A DNA stretch of 30,242 nt from Treponema sp. (GTDB lineage Bacteria > Spirochaetota > Spirochaetia > Treponematales > Breznakiellaceae): NCBI GenBank assembly GCA_031263265.1, contig JAISGE010000015.1, positions 1 to 30,242 of the forward strand, given 5' to 3'. Positions 24,605-30,242 of this stretch are shown piece after piece. Positions within the stretch are counted from its first letter, which is position 1. Each line of letters starts with the position of its first letter. The notes under the pieces were generated by a model. It was not told the DNA's origin. It searched no databases and saw nothing but the letters and a program-made list of their open reading frames with translations. A program made the position numbers and the translations under genes.

Positions 24605-25722
24605 TCAAAGCGCCCTGAACCTTCGATATTTTCCGGTTCAATTTTCGAATTTTCAAGTCTGAGCACTTCCATTCCTGCATTTTCCGTTCTCCCCTCTTCC
24701 ACTCGGGTATGATCATCCGACAGTTCACCCATATCCTCCCAAAGCTCGGTTATAGCCCGAGCATCGCTACGGAACCGGTAACGGTTCGTCTTTACCCATT
24801 GGCGTCCCTGAGAAAAATCATTCCAGGCAGCTAAGAGGTCCTTGCCGCTCCGCCAGAAATACCCCGGGAAACACCGAAGCGGAATCGAAGCAGAATCCCC
24901 TCGGAAAACCGGAGCCAAATTCTTGAGATAAAAGCGCCGGTAGCTTTCATCTGCAGTACTATCCTCAGGGGGTGTTTCTCCGTCATAAGAAAGGCGTATC
25001 AATTGGGTGGCACTTATCTGTTCTCCCCACAAATATGCCCGGAACCCAAAATCCATCAGTTGCCAATGCGCACTTTTTAAAGTACGGTCAAAGCCACCCA
25101 AGCGAATAAAGCGGCTTCGGTCATAAATACCGACTCCATCAAAGGGGTATAGGGATGACTGTCCCTCTTTAGCAGGGGCAAAGAACAATGGTTTGACGCT
25201 TGAATGGAATACTGCAGGTGCAATAAGCGTGGGTAGGGTTTCAAAATGGGAATTTTGAATCAACGGGACGGTACAAAGCCGTTTATACAGGCTTTTTTGC
25301 CCATCTTCCTTGTTTAATTCTTCCATACCTAGCCTAAGCCGCTCCTCCATGCGGGAAGCTCCACCGCTATGGAGGATCCTCAGATCATTCCGCAATACAA
25401 AAAAAAGGGAACTGGATAGTTCTGATGCAGCCAGGTTGATCTGTTCACCAAGACTTACCGCTTCCTTCAATAAAATAAAACGAACCTGAGGGAAAAGCCC
25501 GGAGAGTTCTTCTACATCGTACCGTTCCTGGGGACCTTCCATAGAGATGATATAATCAAAGCCTATTTTTTCCAGTTCCTGAAAGCGAGTGCGCCGAGGA
25601 TACCGGCCTCCACCTCTGCCCAGGAGTACTGCGGAAAGTCCGGTAGAAGCTCCCCGTTCAGTACCTCCTACAGCAGTATATGAAGGCAATGTATCGTTAA
25701 AAGTTGTAGGTATAGTATTCAT
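24601..25722 (-). CDS. Glycosyltransferase-like protein of the flagellum-linked operon
   Basis: The 373-residue product probably starts at ATG 25722 (MNTIPTTFND), with GGAG just upstream, overlapping the previous gene by 26 bases. It has features of a GT-A (family 2-like) transferase: VLLGRGGGRYPRRTRFQELE, FDYIISMEGPQERYD, and LREAVSLGEQ-like and FFVLRNDLRIL segments where a DXD-type motif is expected. A central YPFDGVGIYDRSRFIRLGGFD stretch resembles the acceptor loop of GT2 enzymes. The C-terminal ~100 residues are charged and probably helical. The canonical DXD is not clear, so activity is unproven. Given the operon it could transfer the sugar to the final acceptor. Confidence 0.68.
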   Translation of the reverse strand: MNTIPTTFNDTLPSYTAVGGTERGASTGLSAVLLGRGGGRYPRRTRFQELEKIGFDYIISMEGPQERYDVEELSGLFPQVRFILLKEAVSLGEQINLAASELSSSLFFVLRNDLRILHSGGASRMEERLRLGMEELNKEDGQKSLYKRLCTVPLIQNSHFETLPTLIAPAVFHSSVKPLFFAPAKEGQSSLYPFDGVGIYDRSRFIRLGGFDRTLKSAHWQLMDFGFRAYLWGEQISATQLIRLSYDGETPPEDSTADESYRRFYLKNLAPVFRGDSASIPLRCFPGYFWRSGKDLLAAWNDFSQGRQWVKTNRYRFRSDARAITELWEDMGELSDDHTRVEEGRTENAGMEVLRLENSKIEPENIEGSGRFE

Positions 25723-27253
25723 CACACTCCGCGCACAGTCCTGAGTAAACCGGTATACATTGTTCCTGGTAAAAAGCAGCGCCCCGAGACCAGATATCTT
25801 CCAAAGAATCAGCAAAAACATTCCCCCAGATCCCTTTTTCCGAATTTCCGGTCAACGCGGCCAGATCTTCTCTACAGCAGGGAACGGTTCCGTCAAGCAG
25901 CATCACCATATCCCGCATGAGGTGCCAGCAGGGTTGACGTTTTACCGGTGAAAGATCTGCGGCCCCTAATGCAGGCAGAGAGCCGCAAAAATGATCGTAT
26001 TTCTGGATAATGATATGGGCACCTGCTTCTTTCCAGTACCGATAGAACTGTTCAATATCATCTTCAAAGCCTTTGACTCTGACCGCTTGCACATAGGAGT
26101 CATGAGGGAGAAGCCGGATCAGCGTTTGGGCGCTTGCCAGGGCTTCGGTATAGCCTAGGCCCCGGATTTCCCGGTACCGGGCCGGATCCTGGGTATCCAA
26201 GGCGATTATCCATGAGAGGGGTGCCATCCTATTGATCCGAGGCAGGGCTTTTTGGGCTTCTGCAGCTGCCTGTTCCAATTCACCGGTTTTCCAGCCAAGA
26301 CCGGAACTTTCAATAATGAGGGAAAGCTCAGGCCGGGAGAGCACCATGCGCATAAGCTCCATCTTTTGCGGATGAAGGCTTAGTTCTCCCCAGGGGGAAA
26401 GATCGATCACCCCATCTCCGGCAAAGGCGATGATACGAGCTAAAAGCTCCTCAAAACGCGCACCATCCAGGAAGTCGCTTCTTTGGGTAGGATCTCCTGA
26501 ACCCTGGAAACGGGGATAGGGACAGAGGGTACAGCTCTGAGGACAAGAACCAGCTACCTGAATACTAAAGAAATTAGGAAGGGTCCGCAGGAGTCCAGGT
26601 TTTTCAGCAATGATAGTTTCCACATCCTGGGCCTTTAAAAAACCCGTTTCTGCAAACCGGGTCAACAAAAGGAGGTTCCGTTTAGAATCTGCGGTAAGGC
26701 TCAGACGGTGGCAACGCAGATCCACCGGGGAAATAACCGTTTCAATATCAAAGGCATTAATATCTTTTTGTATAACCGAAAACAAGGTATCCCGTTCCAT
26801 CGGGCCATCCACATCCCCGATTATTTTCGAGAGAATCCCCCCTATACCCGGGGCCAGAATCTCCGGGGAGAGCCCGTAGGGCCAACCATCGGCATAAGAA
26901 TATTCCGCCGCATACCGGAGGTGCCGTTCTGCAATAGCCTTAGCAAGCTCAGGATCTAAGAAAGGACAATCAGCCCAGACAAAATAAGTGAGATCAAAGC
27001 CCACGGATTCCCTGGCAAGAGTATCAAGGACCTGTTTTTTTGTCCATTCCGTGGCCCGGATAAGTTCAATTCCTTGAATCAAATCCACAGCCTGGATAGG
27101 CATGGTTTGGGTTATTAATAGAAGAATTTTACGAGTATCCGGGAACGCCGCCACCTGTTCTACTGCACAGGCAAGGGCACTTTTTCCTGAAAAGACCTGC
27201 TCATAGGCCGCCTTGGTAAGGCTGCCCCCATATAATACTGCCAGGGCATTCAT
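25697..27253 (-). CDS. spiro-SPASM protein: nucleotidyltransferase-like domain plus radical SAM plus SPASM
   Basis: The 518-residue product has three parts. Residues 1-~200 resemble a sugar nucleotidyltransferase (MNALAVLYGGSLTKAAY, WADCPFLDPELAKAI, YADGWPYGL) but lack an obvious Arg/Lys NTP loop. Residues ~228-420 form a radical SAM domain with the 4Fe-4S cysteines Cys237, Cys241 and Cys244 (CPQSCTLCPYP). The C-terminus is a SPASM domain with further cysteines (PCWHLM, PCCRED, GLCAECDEYY) for auxiliary clusters. I recognise this layout as a family restricted to spirochaetes, whose reaction has not been established to my knowledge. It heads the five-gene operon. ATG 27253 lacks a Shine-Dalgarno, and a promoter lies directly in front. 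Confidence 0.87.
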   Translation of the reverse strand: MNALAVLYGGSLTKAAYEQVFSGKSALACAVEQVAAFPDTRKILLLITQTMPIQAVDLIQGIELIRATEWTKKQVLDTLARESVGFDLTYFVWADCPFLDPELAKAIAERHLRYAAEYSYADGWPYGLSPEILAPGIGGILSKIIGDVDGPMERDTLFSVIQKDINAFDIETVISPVDLRCHRLSLTADSKRNLLLLTRFAETGFLKAQDVETIIAEKPGLLRTLPNFFSIQVAGSCPQSCTLCPYPRFQGSGDPTQRSDFLDGARFEELLARIIAFAGDGVIDLSPWGELSLHPQKMELMRMVLSRPELSLIIESSGLGWKTGELEQAAAEAQKALPRINRMAPLSWIIALDTQDPARYREIRGLGYTEALASAQTLIRLLPHDSYVQAVRVKGFEDDIEQFYRYWKEAGAHIIIQKYDHFCGSLPALGAADLSPVKRQPCWHLMRDMVMLLDGTVPCCREDLAALTGNSEKGIWGNVFADSLEDIWSRGAAFYQEQCIPVYSGLCAECDEYYTYNF

Positions 27254-27259
27254 ACTTTA

Positions 27260-27288
27260 CCAATATCGGCATTCTTAGTACTCGTCAA
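27260..27288 (-). promoter_or_regulatory. Promoter of the spiro-SPASM operon, with a sigma-28-like -10 box
   Basis: TTGACG (27288-27283) and TATTGG (27265-27260) are spaced by 17 bases, and the predicted start is exactly the A of ATG 27253. Overlapping it, GCCGATAT (27270-27263) matches 7 of 8 bases of the flagellar sigma-28 -10 consensus GCCGATAA, but no TAAA-type -35 is found at the right distance. Confidence 0.5.
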
Positions 27289-27321
27289 TAGTTTGTTTAT
27301 TTATTTCAATCCACCAACCGA

Positions 27322-27365
27322 GGTACGTTTGAGTATCTGAACCTCAAGGCGCACTCAAACGTACC
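27322..27365 (-). terminator. 13-bp perfect inverted repeat after the CBM9-like gene (possible terminator)
   Basis: GGTACGTTTGAGT (27322-27334) and ACTCAAACGTACC (27353-27365) are perfect inverse copies around an 18-base loop. The repeat begins 15 bases past the CBM9-like stop. No T-run follows on the minus strand, so it may be a processing or stabilising hairpin or an operator rather than a classic intrinsic terminator. Confidence 0.5.
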
Positions 27366-27379
27366 CCATGCGGCATTAG

Positions 27380-28096
27380 TTAGGGAGCCAGTCTAAACCA
27401 GCCAAAAGATGCAGCCAGATGTATATCCGGGGTTTCAGTTACAGACGCCAGATCGTCAATCCAGGATATCCACTGGGGTTCTTCTCCGTCGGTACTCCAG
27501 TCAGTACGGAAAATACCTACCAGCATCGAACTCTCATCAACAAGCAAACCGACTTCCCGGAATGATTCCAAGGGGATTACCCCCTCTACTGAATAGCGGC
27601 CATCAAAGATCCTGCCCGCTACCTGTTGATCCGTAAATGCCCAGTCATTATCCTGATCCCGCCGATAATAGACGGTGGAATAATCCTGAACATGCCCCAA
27701 TGCATCAATAGAAACCACGTAGTACGTGGGAAGTTCACCTTCAACCGGCCGGTCTATTTGATGGGCGGCAAAAAGCAGGTGAACTGCATCTAAACTGCCA
27801 ATTCCTTCCTCATCGTCCACTTCTTCTGCGGATACGATATCTCCATCTTCCAGGACGAAAGAGAAGTAGAAGTTATCAGCATCATGAAAAGCCTTGAATA
27901 CCGTTCCTGACTCTACATCTTCCTCCCAAGGCAGCACAAAGTTGCCGATAGCGGGAACCCGCTCCCATACTCGCTCATCAGCAACCCCATCAAGGATAAA
28001 TACTGGATCTTCACGATTGACCACGTCGTAGGTTCCCGCGAAAACCACTCCAGTTGCACCAATTAGCGCCAAGGCTAATATCCATTTCTTTAACAT
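27380..28096 (-). CDS. Secreted CBM9/DOMON-like protein
   Basis: The 238-residue precursor has a signal peptide (MLKKWILALALIGATGVVFA). The mature protein fits the family-9 carbohydrate-binding/DOMON-like fold: FILDGVADERVWERVPAIGNF, then TVFKAFHDADNFYFSFVLED, and later YSVEGVIPLESFREVGL. This fold binds sugars or haem in secreted proteins. Here the ligand is not identifiable. GGAGG lies 10 bases before ATG 28096. It lies between the flaB terminator and the spiro-SPASM operon and appears to be a single gene. Binding a periplasmic glycan, perhaps on flagella, is a speculative link. Confidence 0.78.
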   Translation of the reverse strand: MLKKWILALALIGATGVVFAGTYDVVNREDPVFILDGVADERVWERVPAIGNFVLPWEEDVESGTVFKAFHDADNFYFSFVLEDGDIVSAEEVDDEEGIGSLDAVHLLFAAHQIDRPVEGELPTYYVVSIDALGHVQDYSTVYYRRDQDNDWAFTDQQVAGRIFDGRYSVEGVIPLESFREVGLLVDESSMLVGIFRTDWSTDGEEPQWISWIDDLASVTETPDIHLAASFGWFRLAP

Positions 28097-28186
28097 TGAT
28101 CCATTACCTCCAATAGTTATATTTTAAAAGTAATCTATATTTTTACATGAGACAATAGCTATAAGATATACCTTATGGAATAGACA

Positions 28187-28217
28187 TCAAAAAAGACGCC
28201 GTACCAGACGGCGTCTT
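28187..28217 (-). terminator. Intrinsic terminator of flaB
   Basis: On the minus strand AAGACGCCGT (28217-28208), a 5-base loop and ACGGCGTCTT (28202-28193) form a perfect 10-bp GC-rich stem that runs into TTTTTTG. It lies 25 bases after the flaB stop. Confidence 0.95.
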
Positions 28218-28241
28218 CACGGGTTTACCAAACCAATGAAC

Positions 28242-29102
28242 CTATTGGAGTAACTGGAGAATACCCTGGCTGCGCTGATTGGCCTGAGCCAGCATAGCCG
28301 TACCAGCCTGACTGATAATCTGGTTCTTGGTAAAGGCAACCATTTCAGTTGCCATATTGGCATCCCGGATACGGGATTCAGAAGCCTGGAAGTTCTCCGC
28401 TCCTATATCAATACCCCGAATTGCATGTTCCAAGCGGTTCTGATAGGCTCCCAGATCTGCCCGCTGTTTACTGACCCGCTTGAGGGCTTCGTCCAAGGTT
28501 CCAATGGCCCGGTTGGCGCTGTCCGGATCCCCAAGGGTAAGCAACGTATCATCTCCCACATTCCGGACCCCTAATGCTTTGGCGGTCATGGTGCTGATAA
28601 ACACCTGTTCCCGCTGATCCATGTTAGCCCCAATGTGAAGCCACAGAGAAGCGGTAACCACATTCTCACCCCCTTGCCGGGCAAACCGTCCAGTGATGAG
28701 GTTCATGCCGTTGAATTGGGCGTGGGAAGCAACCCGATCCAATTCGTCGATCAGAGCCGATACCTCGATCTGCATATAGGTTCTATCTTCTTCGGTATAG
28801 ATCCCATTGGAAGACTGTACTGCCAATTCACGAAGTCGCTGTAGAATATCCTGGGTTTCTTGAAGGTACCCTTCAGTGGTCTGAATGAACGAGATACCAT
28901 TCTGGGCATTGGCAGATGCCATATTCAGGCCCCGAATTTGGCTGCGCAGTTTTTCAGAAACTGCAAGACCTGAAGGATCATCCCCGGATCGGTTGATCCG
29001 TAAGCCACTCGATAATTTCTCAATATTCTTTTCAAGATTTGTCTGTGTGGATTTAAGGGACCTATCAGCAAACATGGCGCTTATGTTGTGATTAATGATC
29101 AT
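28242..29102 (-). CDS. flaB: Periplasmic flagellar core flagellin FlaB
   Basis: FlaB is the core filament subunit of spirochaete periplasmic flagella, exported by the flagellar type III system and lacking a signal peptide. The 286-residue product has the conserved flagellin D0/D1 N-terminus (MIINHNISAMFADRSLK, then EKLSSGLRINRSGDDPSGLA) and C-terminus (AFTKNQIISQAGTAMLAQAN ... ILQLLQ), with the short central segment typical of FlaB and no exposed D2/D3 domains. AAAGGAG lies 7 bases before ATG 29102. It is monocistronic, with a sigma-28 promoter about 150 bases upstream and a strong terminator. In other treponemes FlaB proteins are O-glycosylated near D1. Whether this one is modified cannot be read from DNA. 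Confidence 0.98.
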   Translation of the reverse strand: MIINHNISAMFADRSLKSTQTNLEKNIEKLSSGLRINRSGDDPSGLAVSEKLRSQIRGLNMASANAQNGISFIQTTEGYLQETQDILQRLRELAVQSSNGIYTEEDRTYMQIEVSALIDELDRVASHAQFNGMNLITGRFARQGGENVVTASLWLHIGANMDQREQVFISTMTAKALGVRNVGDDTLLTLGDPDSANRAIGTLDEALKRVSKQRADLGAYQNRLEHAIRGIDIGAENFQASESRIRDANMATEMVAFTKNQIISQAGTAMLAQANQRSQGILQLLQ

Positions 29103-29260
29103 AATGTCACTCCTTTGGCTTTTTCGGCGTACCCTTTCGTGAGTTCAGCGCCGCGGCATCCGTGCCGTCTACATTATTATTTTAATAATGTAGATTTTTA
29201 AAATCTTCACCTGCATTTTTAGAGCAGGACGAAAATACTTGTAGTCCAAGTTCATTATTA
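29103..29260 (-). promoter_or_regulatory. flaB: flaB mRNA leader with two hairpins and possible CsrA sites
   Basis: The predicted leader is about 152 bases, unusually long. It contains a perfect 11-bp hairpin with CTACATTATTA arms (29169-29193). Next to it is a 5-bp CGGCA/TGCCG hairpin (29154-29167) whose loop reads CGGA on the minus strand. GGA in a hairpin loop is the standard CsrA target, and a second GGA lies in the ribosome site AAAGGAG (29110-29116). The pairings are seen in the sequence. CsrA control is inferred. Confidence 0.45.
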
Positions 29261-29287
29261 ATATCGGAGGGTAGACTAGAAACTTAA
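29261..29287 (-). promoter_or_regulatory. flaB: sigma-28 (FliA-type) flagellar promoter of flaB
   Basis: TTAAGTTT (29287-29280), exactly 11 bases, then TCCGATAT (29268-29261). This matches 7 of 8 and 6 of 8 bases of the bacterial sigma-28 consensus TAAAGTTT-N11-GCCGATAA. No sigma-70-type promoter was noticed nearer the gene. Confidence 0.75.
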
Positions 29288-29315
29288 GAAAAACGTAGCT
29301 ATTCAGCCCTGTTTT

Positions 29316-29449
29316 TCTATAAGTGAGTCGCAAGTTCTTCACATTTAGTGAAAATTTCACAAATTCGACACCATCTATATGGTATGTTAGATTAATCATA
29401 TACTATATATGTTGTAGTGTTAAGCACTTGCGACTCACCAGTCTATAAG
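29316..29449. mobile_element. MITE-like element or insertion-sequence remnant upstream of flaB
   Basis: Perfect 13-bp inverted repeats GTGAGTCGCAAGT (29323-29335) and ACTTGCGACTCAC (29426-29438) enclose 90 AT-rich bases. The octamer TCTATAAG occurs on both sides (29316-29323 and 29442-29449), like an 8-base target duplication, although the right copy is offset by 4 bases from the repeat end. The interior includes GTGAAAATTTCAC. On the minus strand it can be read as a short peptide ending NVKNLRLT, which could be the tail of a lost transposase. Copies elsewhere in the genome would be needed to prove mobility. Confidence 0.4.
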
Positions 29450-29490
29450 AGCCTCTTTCAAAACTCAGCAGACAACGTATTGAAGGAACT

Positions 29491-30051
29491 TCAGGGCGGC
29501 CAGACAGACAAGCGCCGCTGAGGTATGGCAACACCTGCGATAAACCGGTCCCGGGTGTACTCGGTGAATTTTTCAATGGCTTCCTCCAGGGTTTTGGTCT
29601 CTGGAGGCGCATAGGGAGGATCTGAATCCAAGGTAGTGCTGTTGACCAAGATCACCGAATCTGCTGAGAGCTTTGAGTAATAGACCGCAAAGAAAGGACC
29701 AGGAATAGGAGTCCCCACATAAGCACTCACCGTATGTCCTGGTTCAGTGTATTTCGGCCAGCCATCCCGGGTGTATTCAATGATGATAAGCCCATCGGTT
29801 TCGCTAAAGCGCTTCGTATACCGGATAGTACCTTCATAGTCAAAGTCCCATCCCTGCTCCGCATCCCCATCGGTATACACGAGGAAGGTATCGCTGATCG
29901 TATAGCCTTCAGCGTCCAAGCTGGGCAGGGAACGCCAAATACCGATAAGCCGGGGATCCAGGGGATCTCCCCAAGGTTCCTCTAGACTTGGCTGTTTACA
30001 GCCTGCTAGCAGGAACAGCCCTGCCAGCAGGGCGCCGAGTAACCGGTGCAT
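29491..30051 (-). CDS. Predicted lipoprotein of unknown function
   Basis: The product is about 186 residues, with a lipoprotein signal peptide ending in the lipobox LLAGC (Cys near residue 18), followed by KQPSLEEPWG. The mature part has a lipocalin/META-like flavour at its start (DPRLIGIWRSL ... DTFLVYTDGDAEQGWDFDYEGTIRYTKRF), with an alternating beta pattern, and a helical, charged C-terminus. I cannot name a family. ATG 30051 sits 3 bases after the stop of the upstream gene, but its AAAGGG is immediately adjacent. A TTG at 30069, overlapping that gene, is the alternative start and would add 6 residues. Its likely place is a membrane surface, via the Lol system. Confidence 0.75.
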   Translation of the reverse strand: MHRLLGALLAGLFLLAGCKQPSLEEPWGDPLDPRLIGIWRSLPSLDAEGYTISDTFLVYTDGDAEQGWDFDYEGTIRYTKRFSETDGLIIIEYTRDGWPKYTEPGHTVSAYVGTPIPGPFFAVYYSKLSADSVILVNSTTLDSDPPYAPPETKTLEEAIEKFTEYTRDRFIAGVAIPQRRLSVWPP

Positions 30052-30054
30052 CCC

Positions 30055-30242
30055 TTTATTTCTGTCCAAAGTGCAGATCTACCGGAATACCGGATTCGGT
30101 GGAGTATTCCCCCGCAATGCCGCCGTCTTTGTAAAGTCCCGTCTGCACCTTTACAAAGTCAATGTAGGGTAATGAAACGGCTTGTCCATTCGCGTCTATC
30201 GCATCGTCAAGGTCAAAGCTGGTCGTGCCGGCATCAACATAG
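30055..30242 (-). CDS. C-terminal end of a secreted/cell-surface protein (cut by right edge)
   Basis: A stop-free frame enters from the right edge and ends at TAA 30057-30055. The visible 61 residues include SFDLDDAIDANGQAVSLPYI, DFVKVQTGLYKDGG and AGEYSTESGIPVDLHFG. This resembles the C-terminal domain of some secreted cell-surface proteins, in which a 'FD(I/L)...AVD..G..V.L..IDF(I/V)KV.T' pattern precedes a 'GE.STE' strand. The gene is 3 bases upstream of the lipoprotein start, so the two are probably co-transcribed. Its N-terminus and localisation signal are outside the window. Confidence 0.62.

Noticed and set aside
29169..29193. Hairpin as a plus-strand intrinsic terminator (followed by ATTTTTA)
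   Set aside because: No plus-strand gene lies upstream, and the stem is AT-rich. It is better explained as part of the flaB leader RNA.
29169..29399. 76-codon minus-strand frame in the flaB upstream region
   Set aside because: It crosses the sigma-28 promoter and a hairpin, and its C-terminal half is low complexity (Ile/Lys-rich). Only the first ~25 residues look protein-like, which fits a transposase remnant better than a gene.
1..30242. CRISPR arrays, tRNA/rRNA genes, prophage genes
   Set aside because: No regularly spaced repeats, cloverleaf-like sequences, rRNA-like blocks or phage structural genes were seen on either strand by reading. A dedicated tRNA or ncRNA search was not possible.

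Overview
The window looks like a spirochaete chromosome, most likely a Treponema-type genome. It carries both classes of periplasmic flagellar filament gene (the sheath protein FlaA and the core flagellin FlaB) and a radical-SAM protein of the spirochaete-restricted 'spiro-SPASM' type. The order amidase - GerMN protein - flaA is also treponeme-like. Base composition looks close to 50% GC. I cannot assign a species. I see no tRNA, rRNA, CRISPR array, phage or intact insertion sequence.

Positions 1-14671 (all minus strand, read right to left) are a compact housekeeping run: grpE, dnaK, dnaJ, prfB (with its programmed +1 frameshift), a secreted PEGA-repeat protein, ftsY, a secreted repeat protein of unknown function, a lipoprotein-export ABC transporter (permease, ATPase, permease; LolCDE type), metG, and the start of a FemAB-like peptidoglycan aminoacyltransferase that runs off the left edge. 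Many junctions overlap by 1-8 bases, so the genes are probably co-transcribed and translationally coupled, with an extra promoter in front of metG.

Positions 14672-17467 hold a divergent regulatory region and the only plus-strand gene, a class-II-HDAC-like deacetylase. Convergent with it is an unusual fusion of a (p)ppGpp synthetase domain with a TPR array.

Positions 17380-29102 are a flagellum-centred region, again all minus strand. Reading right to left it contains flaB, a secreted CBM9-like protein, a five-gene overlapping operon (spiro-SPASM radical SAM, GT-like glycosyltransferase, SpsF-like nucleotidyltransferase, SpsG-like/methyltransferase fusion, ATP-grasp ligase), a cell-wall amidase, a GerMN protein and flaA. 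The five-gene operon looks like a surface-sugar or protein-glycan pathway. Its position between the two filament genes makes flagellin modification the leading hypothesis. It is the best candidate here for an incompletely described system.

Positions 29103-30242 hold a long flaB leader with a near-consensus sigma-28 promoter, two hairpins and possible CsrA sites, then a MITE-like inverted-repeat element, a lipoprotein gene, and the 3' end of a secreted-protein gene cut by the right edge.

Three genes (metG, the deacetylase and the spiro-SPASM gene) have a plausible -10 box placed so that transcription would start at or within 2 bases of the start codon, which suggests leaderless mRNAs.
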